DNA of 64,000 nucleotides, taken from assembly GCF_022539255.1 (NCBI RefSeq), contig NZ_JAKZBV010000001.1:3162001-3226000 (forward strand), read 5' to 3'. Within the stretch, counting starts at the first letter, position 1; each line of letters starts with the position of its first letter. This DNA is from Sinomonas terrae (GTDB taxonomy: Bacteria; Actinomycetota; Actinomycetes; Actinomycetales; Micrococcaceae). Under the pieces are notes generated by a model. It searched no databases. It worked only from the letters and a program-made list of their open reading frames with translations, and was not told where the DNA came from. The position numbers and the translations under genes are program-made. Of this stretch, positions 40,449-49,360 are shown in pieces.

Positions 40449-42117
40449 GCCTTGATCCACCGATGGGGTTCGTGGCGGCGTGGCGTAATTAAGGGCAAGA
40501 TGCCCGCCATCCCGGGGAGAATTGGACTTGCGACAGAACCAGTTCCCTGAGGATGAGAGGGCATCTCGTAGGTGCAAGTTTCCCACAGTCAGGCCGCGGT
40601 GGCGGTGTCCTTCGACGAGCCGAACCTCGTCTCCGCGGCAGGCCTGCTGCCGGTGATGCGCCTGGCCGAGGCCGCAGGGCTCCGGGCCCTGACCGACGCG
40701 CATCTGAGCGTGCCGACGGACAAGGGCGCGAACGCGGGCCTGAAGATCGCCTCGCTGGTGGCCGGGATGGTCGCCGGGGCGGACTCGATCGATGACATGG
40801 CCCTGCTGCGCCACGGCGGGATGGGCAGGCTCTTCAAGGCCTGCTACGCGCCCTCGACCCTGGGCTCCTTCCTGCGCGCGTTCGCCTTCGGCCACGTCCG
40901 CCAGCTCGACGCGGTCGCCGCCCGCTTCCTGGCGAACCTCGCCGCGCGGGCCCCGCTGCTGGACGCCCCGGCCGTCGGGGAGTTCGTGTTCGTGGACGTC
41001 GACGACACGATCATCGAGGTCCACGGCCACGCCAAGCAGGGCGCTGGCTTCGGGTACTCCGGGGTCCGCGGGCTCAACGCCCTGCTGGCCACCGCCACCA
41101 CGGCCCAGAGCGCGCCGGTGATCCTGGCCCAGCGGCTGCGCAAGGGCGCTGCGGCGTCCCCGCGCGGGGCGTCCCGGCTGGTCGCCGACGCCCTCTCCGC
41201 CCTGCGCCGCGCCGGGACGCCGGGGAGGGCGCTGGTCCGGGCCGACTCGGCGTTCTACGGGCACCCCACCGTCGCCGCCGCCCTCGCGGCAGGGGCCGAG
41301 GTCTCGGTCACGGTGCGCCTGGACCCGGCAGTTAAGCGTGCCATCGCCGCCATCCCATCGGAGGCCTGGACGGCGATCGAGTACACCGATGCGGTCTTCG
41401 ACCAGGCCGCCGGGACCTGGATCTCCCGGGCGGAGGTCGCCGAGGTCCCCTTCACCGCCTTCGCTTCGCGGAAGAAGGCCGAACAGGTCACCGGGCGGCT
41501 CGTCGTGCGCCGCATCCCGGACCTGAACCCCAAGGCCCCCGACGGGCAGGGGACCCTGTTCGACACGCACCGGCACCACGCCTTCTTCACCACCGTCCCC
41601 GCCCAGGACCTGGGCACTGTCGCGGCCGATGCCACGCACCGTGCCCATGCGGTCATCGAGCAGGTCCACGCCGACCTGAAGGACAGCGCCCTGGCGCACC
41701 TGCCCTCGGGGAAGTTCGCGGCGAACTCGGCCTGGCTCGTCGCGGCGGTGATGGCCTTCAACCTCGCCCGCGCGGCCGGGACCCTGGCCGCCGGCCCCTT
41801 CGCGAAAGCCAGGACCGGGACCATCCGCCGCAAGCTCGTGAACCTCCCGGCCCGGATCGCCGCCAGCGCCCGGAAGATCCGGCTGCGGCTGCCGGCGAAC
41901 TGGCCCTGGCAGAACGCATGGGAACAGCTCTTCACCGCCGCCCACGCCCCGCCGTCCATGCCCTAGGAAGACGCAGCCTGGCCCCGCGAGGCCCCGAACA
42001 GCACCAGAAGTGGAACACCGCCGGCAGCGAGGCCGCGCCCCCACCCCTGCCCGAAACATCCATCATCCACCGCCCGCACAGGACCGCCGGACCCAACACC
42101 CGATCGGTGGATCAAGG
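40449..42117 (+). mobile_element. IS1380-family element
   Basis: A 1669-bp element. Terminal inverted repeats CCTTGATCCACCGAT (left, 40449-40463) and ATCGGTGGATCAAGG (right, 42103-42117). CTAAG is duplicated at 40444-40448 and 42118-42122. One transposase gene fills the element. It appears complete. Confidence 0.92.
40572..41966 (+). CDS. IS1380 transposase
   Basis: A 464-residue DDE transposase: FVDVDDTIIEVHGHAKQGAGFGY (first catalytic Asp), RADSAFYGHPTV (second) and HRAHAVIEQVHADLKDSAL (catalytic Glu), the IS1380/IS4-group order. Starts at GTG 40572. Length is normal and the frame is complete. Confidence 0.96.
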   Translation: MQVSHSQAAVAVSFDEPNLVSAAGLLPVMRLAEAAGLRALTDAHLSVPTDKGANAGLKIASLVAGMVAGADSIDDMALLRHGGMGRLFKACYAPSTLGSFLRAFAFGHVRQLDAVAARFLANLAARAPLLDAPAVGEFVFVDVDDTIIEVHGHAKQGAGFGYSGVRGLNALLATATTAQSAPVILAQRLRKGAAASPRGASRLVADALSALRRAGTPGRALVRADSAFYGHPTVAAALAAGAEVSVTVRLDPAVKRAIAAIPSEAWTAIEYTDAVFDQAAGTWISRAEVAEVPFTAFASRKKAEQVTGRLVVRRIPDLNPKAPDGQGTLFDTHRHHAFFTTVPAQDLGTVAADATHRAHAVIEQVHADLKDSALAHLPSGKFAANSAWLVAAVMAFNLARAAGTLAAGPFAKARTGTIRRKLVNLPARIAASARKIRLRLPANWPWQNAWEQLFTAAHAPPSMP

Positions 42118-42487
42118 CTAAGGGACCGTGGACTGCGGGACAGCGAGCAGTGCTGCCTTCACGACCAGGACCAAGGCGCACACGGCAACGGCAGGCGCCC
42201 AGTGGTGTTCGTTTCGTCCGCGAGGTCGTCGCCCGCTCGTTTCAACGAGGTGCGGGGGGAGGTGCATCGTGATGGCATGGCGGTGCCCCATCGACCCGGT
42301 CCTCGGATGCGGACGCACGAGACCCCTGTTCTCCGACAGGCTCCACGCATGCTTGCCTCAAAGCTGCGCACCGGGGTGAACCATGTCAAGGACGCACGAC
42401 GCACTCCCAACGCTACCCCCGCGGGCTGTGGCGTTGGTTCCGCCCGTCCGGCTATCGTTTCAGCGGGGCCGAGCAAGGGGGACGATC
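42118..42487. other. Region between IS1380 and SnoaL gene; no gene seen
   Basis: About 370 bp. The minus strand shows a hydrophobic stretch (AVAVCALVLVVKAALLAVPQS, 42122-42200) after RGRNEHHWAPAV, suggesting the edge of a lost membrane protein gene that the IS1380 element interrupted. No start or domain can be supported. The promoter of the SnoaL gene at 42488 should lie here. Confidence 0.3.
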
Positions 42488-42913
42488 ATGGGCGAAGAGG
42501 GCAAGGCCAGCACCCGGCGATTCATCGAGGACGCTTGGAACAGCGGCGGATTCGACCGGGCCCGGGAGCATCTCGCGCCGGAGTTCGTGGACCACACAGG
42601 GTTCGGCGATGAGAATCGGGACGAGTTCCTCGCCCGCATCGCATCATTCCGTGAGGCGTTCGCGGATTTCACCATGGTCGTCGACCAGATGCTCGCCGAC
42701 GGCGATTTCGTCACCACCCGGTGGACGGCGACCGGGGTTCACCGAGGCGTGTTCCGCGGCATCGCCCCCACAGGCCGCCGGGTCACCTTCGGTGGGATCG
42801 CCATCGACAAGGTCGTCGACGGCCGCCGGGCCGAGGGCTGGGCGCTGGTGGACATGATCGGGCTCCTGCAGCAGCTGGGCGCCAGCGTGAGGGCTCCGGA
42901 CCCGAAGGACTGA
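42488..42913 (+). CDS. SnoaL-like ester cyclase family protein
   Basis: A 141-residue protein: ASTRRFIEDAWNSGGFDRAREHLAPEFVDH, then SFREAFADFTMVVDQMLADGDFVTTRWTATGVHRG and a C-terminal KVVDGRRAEGWALVDMIGLLQQLG. This is the SnoaL fold of ester-cyclase-like proteins (the DH in VDH and the Trp of EGW are conserved). GGGGGAC precedes ATG. Function unknown. Confidence 0.88.
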   Translation: MGEEGKASTRRFIEDAWNSGGFDRAREHLAPEFVDHTGFGDENRDEFLARIASFREAFADFTMVVDQMLADGDFVTTRWTATGVHRGVFRGIAPTGRRVTFGGIAIDKVVDGRRAEGWALVDMIGLLQQLGASVRAPDPKD

Positions 42914-43129
42914 CCTCACCGAGAGGTACCCGGTGCTGGGCAGGACAGGCCATCCAGCAACGCAGTTCACCCGAAGACGGAAATCCGGCGGGGCCGGAAC
43001 TACGGACTCGCGCAAGGGTGCCCGATGCCCCCAGCCTGGCCTCCGTGAACGGGCTCAGGACGCTTCCGCGCGTCGAACTCGAAGGCGCCGCGTATTGCCA
43101 GAGCCCGCGCTTCCTCCGATCATGCCGTC

Positions 43130-44508
43130 ATGAACCGCGACGTGCCCGGCTTTGAGGGCGAATTGGTGTGGCCCGGGGATGAAGGGTACAACGCAGCCCG
43201 TCGGATCTGGAACGGGGCCATCGACCGGCGCCCGGCCCTGATCGCGCGCTGCCTCGACGAGGAGGACGCTTCCGCCGCGCTGAAGTACGCGCTGAGCCGG
43301 AAGCTGCCGCTCTCGGTGCGCGGGGGCGGCCACAACGTCTCCGGCTCGGCGCTGGCCGAGGGCGGGGTCGTCATCGACTTCTCGGCCCTCAGGGGCGTGG
43401 TCGTCGACCCGGACAGCATGAGCGTCCGCGTCCAGCCCGGCGCCCTGTGGGGCGAGGTGGACGCCGCGGCCCAGGAGCACGGACTGGCCGTGCCAGCAGG
43501 AATCGTCACCCACACCGGTGTGGCCGGGCTGACCCTGGGCGGCGGCTTCGGCTGGCTGAGCCGACGGTGGGGGCTGACCTCGGACAACCTGCTCTCCGTC
43601 GCGATGCTCCTGGCCGACGGCAGCCGAGTCCACGCATCCGAGGATGAGAACCCCGATCTGTTCTGGGCAGTCCAAGGGGCGGCGGCAACTTCGGCATCGC
43701 GACCGAATTCCGCTTCCAGGCCCACCGCCTCGGCACCCACGTCCTGGCAGGGCCCATCCTCTTCCGCGCCGAGCAGGCGCCGGAGGTCATCGCCTTCTAC
43801 CGCGAATTCATCGCCGAAGCCCCGGACGAGCTCTCCGTCTACCTGAACCTACGGACAGCTCCCCCGTTCGACTGGGTCCCGGAGCACCTGCGAGGCACCG
43901 ACATGCTCCTGGTGATCCCGTTCTTCGTCGGAGACCCCCGGGAGGGCGAGGAGCTGCTGCGGCCGCTGCGCGCCTTCGGCCCGCCCGCCGCCGACCTCGT
44001 CCGCTACAAACCGTACGTCGAGCAACAGGCGATGTTCGATGCAGGGGTCCCCCATCACTGGGGCTACTACTGGAAATCGCACTACCTCCCGCCCCTCACC
44101 GACGCCTCAATCGAGGTCCTGCTCGAGCGTTCGTGGGCCAAGAGCTCCCCGGCCTCCTACACGCTCCTGTTCCACATGGGCGGTGCCATCGCCTCACGCC
44201 CCGAGGACAGCTCCGCGGCCAGCGGGCGCGACGCGGCGCACGCGATGAACATCAACGCGGCCTGGCCCGCCGGTGGCCCGACCCATCCCGACATCGCCTG
44301 GTGCAGGGAGTACTTCGCCGCGATGGAGCCACATGCCACCGGCGGGGTCTACGTGAACTTCCTCCACAACGACGAGGGCGAGGCCCGCATCCGTGCAGCC
44401 TACGGCAGCCGCTACGACCGCCTCGCCCAGATCAAAGCCAAATACGACCCCGACAACGTCTTCCAATCCAACCAGAACATCAAACCCTCACTGGCCGAGG
44501 AGGGCTGA
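43130..44508 (+). pseudogene. BBE-type FAD oxidoreductase with one frameshift
   Basis: The first 180 codons read GDEGYNAARRIWNGAIDRRP, VRGGGHNVSGSALAEGG, TGVAGLTLGGGFGWLSRRWG and ADGSRVHASEDENPDLFWAV. Around 43672-43677 (gtccaaggggcggc) the frame shifts by one base. The second frame then gives GGGNFGIATEFRFQAHRLGT and later RTAPPFDWVPEHLRG, HWGYYWKSHYLPPLTDA and RYDRLAQIKAKYDPDNVFQSNQNIKP. All family blocks are present, so it is a recent lesion, or a sequencing error. Length 1379 bp is not a multiple of three. Confidence 0.85.
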
Positions 44509-44748
44509 TCCAGCACCGGGAAGGTGCCAGCAGGCCCCACCGCCTACGGTAAGTGGGTGAACCTAGGGATAGCCGTCGCGCTGGTGACTAGTCCCAGCGG
44601 CCACTTCCCCCCTACCCGTCCGCCGGCTTCCCCGTCGGCGGCCGCCTGCCCAGCGAAAGAATGGCGCGTACGGCCCGACTGGCGAAACGGGTCTTCGGCT
44701 GACGCTCGGCGTTCCCGGTCTCGGCTCTGTCCCGTCTATGCGGCACGT

Positions 44749-45162
44749 TCAGGCCGCGAAGAGGAACTCCCCGGCGGCGACGCGGTGCAGGGCCTCGCCG
44801 AGGACGCTGCCGTCGATCTCCTTGAGGATGTAGCCGTTCGCGCCCCCAGCCTTGGCCGCGCGCAGGTTCTTATCGTCGCGGAAGGTGTCCAGCATCAGAC
44901 AGTGCACGCTTCGGTCGGCGGCGTGCAGGGCGTGGAGGACCTCGAGCCCGCTCCCGTCCTGGAGGCGGAGGGCCAGGACCGCGACGTCGGGGTGGAGCGC
45001 GAGGATCATGCCCGGTGCTGCGCGGGCGCTCAGGCTGGTGCCCACGACGTCGAAGCCGCCGGACTCGAGCTGGTCCCTCAGGCCCCGCAGGGCGGGTTCG
45101 TAGCCGTCAAGGACGAAGACGCGCAGCTGCTGCCTGCGGGGCGGGGACGATGGCTGGCGCAT
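44749..45162 (-). CDS. Degenerate NarL/DevR-type receiver domain, no output domain
   Basis: A 137-residue protein similar to a response regulator receiver. LRVFVLDGYEPALRGLRDQLESGGFDVVG, then ALHPDVAVLALRLQDGSGLE, and CLMLDTFRDDKNLRAAKAGGANGYILKEIDGSVLGEALHRVAAGE. The phosphoacceptor Asp of VLDVRLPDG is Ala here, and one of the two acidic residues of the first strand is Gly. The protein ends where a LuxR output domain should follow. ATG 45162 has GAGGGAG upstream. A separate LuxR HTH remnant lies at 45457-45670. Confidence 0.8.
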   Translation of the reverse strand: MRQPSSPPRRQQLRVFVLDGYEPALRGLRDQLESGGFDVVGTSLSARAAPGMILALHPDVAVLALRLQDGSGLEVLHALHAADRSVHCLMLDTFRDDKNLRAAKAGGANGYILKEIDGSVLGEALHRVAAGEFLFAA

Positions 45163-45456
45163 GGCAGTGCTCCCTCTGATCGGGGCTGGAGTGCGCTCCT
45201 TGTCTCCGACCCCATTGTCCGCTCGGCCGCCCGGGGCGGACAGGGGCTTAGGGCCCCTCCGGTCCCCGTAGGCCGGGCTGTAAGTGGTGCCTGACGAGGG
45301 CCCGCGCGCGCCGGGGGAGTCCAGTCTCCCCGGCCGTGTCGAGGGGTCGCGCGTCACGCTGTCACCAGCCGGTGCCGTCCGGAGGTCGGCCTCGCCCGGG
45401 GGGTGGTGTCTCCTCACGCGGGCGGCTGCGGCCCAGGGTCGCGTCCGGATCCTGCA

Positions 45457-45670
45457 CTAGTCGGGGCGGGAGCCGTGCTCGATGCCCAGAGGATGGCGTT
45501 GGAGCGGGCTGCTGACGCCGATGCGCCGGTAGCAGCTGCGGATATATAGGTCTTGACCGAATTGGGCGAGAGGCGGGCGCGCTCGGAGATGTCCGCGTTG
45601 CTCAGGCCCCGGGTGATCAGGCCAGGACTTCTGTGTCCCGCTGGGTCAGGCCCTCCTCCCGGCCTGGCCA
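45457..45670 (-). pseudogene. LuxR-type HTH remnant of a response regulator
   Basis: On the minus strand: GLTQRDTEVLA, a stop, LITRGLSNADISERARLSPNSVKTYI and, after a two-base shift at TATATATCC, RSCYRRIGVSSPLQRH. This is the DNA-binding output domain of a NarL-type regulator with at least two lesions. Its receiver part is not upstream. It may be the missing partner of the receiver at 44749 or a second decayed gene. Confidence 0.7.
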
Positions 45671-45756
45671 GTCCCCGGGGAGCGCGTGTGCACCTACCCC
45701 CTAGGGCGTACCGCGTCGATGAGCACAACGAGCCGAAAACCGAAGGAGCGGGGGCT

Positions 45757-46464
45757 ATGGATAGTCGACATGGACACATCGGGCTCGAGCTCGCACTCGA
45801 GTCCATCCGAATCGGACGCGGCCACGGCGCCAACCTGGACGACGTCGACGCCCTGGCGGCGTCTATCGGACGCGAAGGCCTACTCCAGCCGATCACTATC
45901 GCCCCGAGCGAGGTCCCCTGCAGGCTGCGACGGCTGGCCGCCATGCGCCAACTAGGTAGAAGGCGGCCGCGTGGGTCCGGTCAGGGATCAGCGACGACCC
46001 CGGAAAGCTCCCGGGGGAACAGGACGACAACGTCCTCCTCAAGCCCCTCACCCCCGACCGAGCAAGCGAGGCTCTGCCGGGATCTCAAGACCCTCCTCGC
46101 CGAGGACGCCGCCCCGCATCAGGATGACTCCCGCTCCGACGGAGGGCGAAAGCGCGCGTCAGACGGTGGGGCCACCGTGGCCCCACCGTCAGGGGCGAAC
46201 GAGAAGACGCTGGTGCAGGCCGCGCCCATCGCCACCGGACGAAACTCGCAGACGAGATTGGAGCGCATCGGCGAACTGCAGCGCCTAGCCGCCGGAAGCG
46301 ACCGACCAGCCGCGGGCAAAGACCGCGCGATGGCGGGCGGCGTCCCAGTTCACCCTTCAGCGGGCAAAAGCCCAGATCACACGGTGCCGCCACGGTGGCG
46401 GCACCGTCGACCGCTGCCGGATCACGACCATTCCCATGCTTCCTCGCTCGCCCAGATCCGCTAA
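45757..46464 (+). pseudogene. ParB/RepB-like nuclease-domain protein pseudogene
   Basis: ATG 45757 starts HIGLELALESIRIGRGHGAN and LDDVDALAASIGREGLLQPITIAP, the ParB-N pattern. After 45960 the frame is lost; a shifted frame reads WVRSGISDDPGKLPGEQDDNVL and LKPLTPDR. The first frame resumes with TEQARLCRDLKTLLAEDAAP and later RNSQTRLERIGELQRLA. Two frameshifts at about 45955 and 46060 are needed. It would originally be a DNA-binding partition- or transfer-related protein of a plasmid or ICE. Confidence 0.75.
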
Positions 46465-46469
46465 GAATG

Positions 46470-46889
46470 GGCGGAGCCTCCATCGTCAAGTCATCCCCTG
46501 GTGGAGGCTCCAACCCGGAGGACGTGTACGACCTGGCCACCGACCCCCTCGGCAAACTCGACGAGACCACTGCGTGCTCCACTACTATTTCAGAGCACGG
46601 CACGCAGGTCACACAACCCTCTCGTCAGGCGCGTCCCCTTCCTGCCGCCCGACCGCATCCGCACCTCCCGTTCGGCACGGCATTACATCCTCCACACCGC
46701 CCCGCCGATCATCGCCGACCTGAACCGGTGGCCAGCCCGCTACGACGGCGCCCATCGCGAGGCCGACCGGATGGGCACTCCTGGGACCTTCGAGCGTGTT
46801 CCGATCCGCACTGCGGGGAGCTGGCGCGCACTTGGGTGATGAAGGCCTGCCCAAAAGCGAGCCGCCTTCGATACCGGGAGGTCAGTCTC
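46470..46889 (+). pseudogene. Unidentified coding remnant
   Basis: One frame shows VRRVPFLPPDRIRTSRSARH, YILHTAPPIIADLNRWPARYDGAHREADR, in a 420-bp stretch. It has no ribosome site or start of its own and no family I recognise. It lies between the ParB-like and SSB-like remnants of the mobile element. Confidence 0.3.
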
Positions 46890-47066
46890 ATGGCGATCCA
46901 TACACAGCAGTCAGTCTCAGGGTTCTTCGGATCCGTTCCCCAGCTCAGTTACACAGCCAAAGGCGATGCATGGTTCTACACCGCTATCGGTGTAGAAGCC
47001 CGCCGTCGGGCCGAGGATGAGTTCTACGCCAGCCCCGATCCGGACATGGGAGAGCTGGGCAGCTGA
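46890..47066 (+). CDS. Single-stranded-DNA-binding-like short protein
   Basis: A 58-residue protein: MAIHTQQSVSGFFGSVPQLSYTAKGDAWFYTAIGVEARRR. The first 40 residues resemble the N-terminal strand of SSB-like proteins on actinobacterial mobile elements. The C-terminal part of the OB fold is missing. ATG 46890 follows GGGAGG. The stop overlaps the next ATG (TGATG). Probably a truncated gene. Confidence 0.45.
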   Translation: MAIHTQQSVSGFFGSVPQLSYTAKGDAWFYTAIGVEARRRAEDEFYASPDPDMGELGS

Positions 47067-47302
47067 TGGGCTCCTATGTCAAGAAGACCGACCGGCGCCG
47101 CTACGACGAGCGTTCGTTTTGTGTCCGCGCGATGCACCGAGACCCGCCTGACCTGAACAAGCTCGCAGAGGTGCTGATTCGGCTGACCTTGCAGGAGACC
47201 GGGCGCTCCCGTGCCGAACGGCGCGCGGCGGAGTTTCCCGAGACCTACCGGCCAGCAGCGCAGGCTCACGGGGTCGGTGCCGTGTCGGAGGCCGCCGGGT
47301 AG
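47066..47302 (+). CDS. Hypothetical protein next to the integrase
   Basis: A 78-residue charged protein: RYDERSFCVRAMHRDPPDLNKLAEVLIRLTLQETG. Its start overlaps the preceding stop. Similar small proteins lie next to integrases on actinobacterial elements; function unknown. The 47303-47485 gap after it shows nothing further. Confidence 0.5.
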   Translation: MGSYVKKTDRRRYDERSFCVRAMHRDPPDLNKLAEVLIRLTLQETGRSRAERRAAEFPETYRPAAQAHGVGAVSEAAG

Positions 47303-47485
47303 AATTGGTGGCAAGCAAGCCTCGTGTATCGCGGGGTGCTGTGGTCCCAAACCCCGTCCTCTGGCGGGCAGGCGAATGTGGCCGATCCGGCCTAGTCCTA
47401 AAGCCTCCGGGCTTCTCTCACGATCAGCACCCCTAGGGCGTACAGCCCGAGCGCGAGGTCCGATGTCCTGCGAGAGAAGGGCCAA

Positions 47486-49171
47486 ATGATGTCCAAGTTC
47501 GTCCGTAGCGATCGGGTGGGCAGCCTCATCGATCCACCACAGGGCACAGCGCTTGCGGTGTCATATCTGCGCGTCTCCACCAAAGAGCAGGCAGAGAAGG
47601 GGGGCACCGACGAAGGGTTCTCGATCCCCGCCCAGCGCGAGGCCAACCGCCGCAAGGCCGAACAGCTCGGCGCGGTCATCGTCGAGGAGTTCATCGACGC
47701 CGGCGAGTCCGCGCGCAAGGCCGACCGGCCCGAGCTCATGCGGATGATCCAGTACGTCAAGCGGAGCCATGTCGCCTACTGCATCGTCCACAAGGTCGAC
47801 CGGCTCGCCCGAAACCGCGCTGACGACGTGACGATTCACCTCGCGCTCCAAGACGCCAAGGTCATGCTTGTCTCGGCCACGGAGAACATCGATGAAACGC
47901 CCTCCGGGATGCTGCTGCACGGCATCATGTCCACAATCGCGGAGTTCTACTCCCGCAACCTGGCCACCGAGGTCATTAAGGGCATGACCCAGAAGGCCGC
48001 GAGCGGCGGCACCCCGTCCAAGGCTCCCATCGGCTACCTCAACGTCCATGTCCGCGACGAGCTCGGCCGCGAGGTCCGCACCGTGCAGCTCGACCCCGAC
48101 CGGGCGCCCCTGATCGAGTGGGCCTACAAGGCATACGCCTCTGGAAGCTGGACCGTCAGCCAGCTCCACGTTGAGCTGACCTCGCGCGGCCTGACCAGCC
48201 TGGCTACGCCCAAGCGCCCGTCCAAGACGCTCGCGGTGTCCTCGGTACACCGTCTCCTGACGAACCCCTACTACAAGGGCGACGTGATTTACCGCGGCGT
48301 TGTCTACAAGGGCACGCACCGGCCGCTCGTCCCGGCGGAGGTCTGGTATCAGGTGCAATCCGTCCTCACCGCGCACAAAAGCGCAGCTGAGGCGACTCAG
48401 CTGCACGACCACTACCTCAAGGGCACGGTCTACTGCGGTGCCTGCGGGTCTCGGTTGATCGTCTCGAACGCGAAGAACCGGCACGGCAACGTCTACCCGT
48501 ACTTCGTATGCTCCGGCCGGCACTCCAAGCGAACCAGCTGCACGCGACAGGCCATCCTCATCGAGGACGTCGAGCACCTGATCGAAGACTATTATCAGCG
48601 CGTGCAGATCACCGCCGCACGCCGTGAGGCATTGGCCGGGATGCTGCACCACGAGTTCGACCGGCTCATGTCCGCCGAAGCCGACGAACTCGCCCAGCTC
48701 ACCACCAACCGCGACAGGCTGGAGCACGAACAAGACCGTCTCATGCAAGCCCACTACGCCGACGCCATCCCGCTGGCCGTGCTAAAAAGGGAACAAGATC
48801 GCATCGCAGGAGAACTCGGCCTGGTGAACCGTCGCCTCGAGGCTCACCACGGCGAGTACAGTGAGGCCCGGGCTCATCTGGACGACGCCCTCAACCTGCT
48901 GGAGCACTGCGCCGACATCTATTCTCGCTGCGACGACACCAACCGACGCCTGTGCAACCAAGCCTTCTTCACCAAAATCTACCTCGAAGAGGACGACAAG
49001 CTCCGCGTCGACAGCGCCGGTCCCTTCGAGATGCTGCTCGACCCCGTAATCAACGCCGACGCCGTCATCTGGGCCGAGAACGCTCATAGGGCTCGAACCT
49101 CGACCATAGATTCTTCGGGCCAAGGTTCGAGCCTTGTGCGGTGGGTGCCCCAACAGGGACTCGAACCCTGA
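47486..49171 (+). CDS. Large serine integrase
   Basis: A 561-residue serine recombinase: catalytic SYLRVSTKEQAEKG (Ser near residue 34), IVHKVDRLARNRADDV, the recombinase domain (NVHVRDELG, then YKGDVIYRGVVYKGTHRPLV), zinc ribbon VYCGACGSRLIVS...YFVCSGRHSKRTSC, and a C-terminal coiled coil (EADELAQLTTNRDRLEHEQDRL). The last eight codons and the stop at 49171 lie inside the tRNA gene (antisense). It is a site-specific integrase of this island; the tRNA 3' end is its likely attachment site. Confidence 0.95.
   Translation: MMSKFVRSDRVGSLIDPPQGTALAVSYLRVSTKEQAEKGGTDEGFSIPAQREANRRKAEQLGAVIVEEFIDAGESARKADRPELMRMIQYVKRSHVAYCIVHKVDRLARNRADDVTIHLALQDAKVMLVSATENIDETPSGMLLHGIMSTIAEFYSRNLATEVIKGMTQKAASGGTPSKAPIGYLNVHVRDELGREVRTVQLDPDRAPLIEWAYKAYASGSWTVSQLHVELTSRGLTSLATPKRPSKTLAVSSVHRLLTNPYYKGDVIYRGVVYKGTHRPLVPAEVWYQVQSVLTAHKSAAEATQLHDHYLKGTVYCGACGSRLIVSNAKNRHGNVYPYFVCSGRHSKRTSCTRQAILIEDVEHLIEDYYQRVQITAARREALAGMLHHEFDRLMSAEADELAQLTTNRDRLEHEQDRLMQAHYADAIPLAVLKREQDRIAGELGLVNRRLEAHHGEYSEARAHLDDALNLLEHCADIYSRCDDTNRRLCNQAFFTKIYLEEDDKLRVDSAGPFEMLLDPVINADAVIWAENAHRARTSTIDSSGQGSSLVRWVPQQGLEP
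49146..49171. other. Putative attachment site in the tRNA 3' end
   Basis: The integrase stop codon lies at 49169-49171, inside the T-arm of the tRNA. This overlap and the change in gene content on both sides suggest that the island integrated at the tRNA 3' end and supplied its own sequence to the left. The other att copy should lie beyond position 1 and is not seen. Confidence 0.5.
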
Positions 49172-49219
49172 CTTGGCGGATTTTAAGTCCGCTGCCTCTG
49201 CCAATTGGGCTACTGGGGC
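49146..49219 (-). tRNA. tRNA with UAA anticodon (tRNA-Leu-like, short variable arm)
   Basis: A 74-nt cloverleaf on the minus strand: acceptor GCCCCAG paired to TTGGGGC, anticodon stem GCGGA/TCCGC with loop CTTAAAA (anticodon TAA), T-stem CAGGG/CCCTG with TTCGAGT, discriminator A. The variable loop is only CAAGT (5 nt), as in class I tRNAs, whereas standard bacterial tRNA-Leu has a long arm. CCA is not encoded. It marks the boundary between island and core. Confidence 0.9.
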
Positions 49220-49327
49220 GCCGGTCCAGCCTACCGTCTTGAGACGGGTCTCCGCGGCAAGGATCGCGAGACGACGACGGCGACCGCTCCCCGTGAGGAT
49301 GCGGCCGCCGTCGTGCGGTGTTCGGTA

Positions 49328-49360
49328 GAAGGTGCCCCGGTCTACTGGGCGGGCACCTTC
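49328..49360 (-). terminator. Hairpin over the NDH-2 stop codon
   Basis: GAAGGTGCC (49328-49336) pairs with GGCACCTTC (49352-49360), stem 9 bp, loop 15 nt with the stop codon of NDH-2 inside. It could terminate the NDH-2 transcript before the tRNA. No T-run follows. Confidence 0.35.

Noticed and set aside
47303..47485. A direct attachment site or promoter element before the integrase.
   Set aside because: No repeat of the tRNA end or clear motif was found here.
1..49145. CRISPR arrays and Cas genes.
   Set aside because: No regularly spaced repeats or Cas motifs were seen; repeats are IS ends and duplications.
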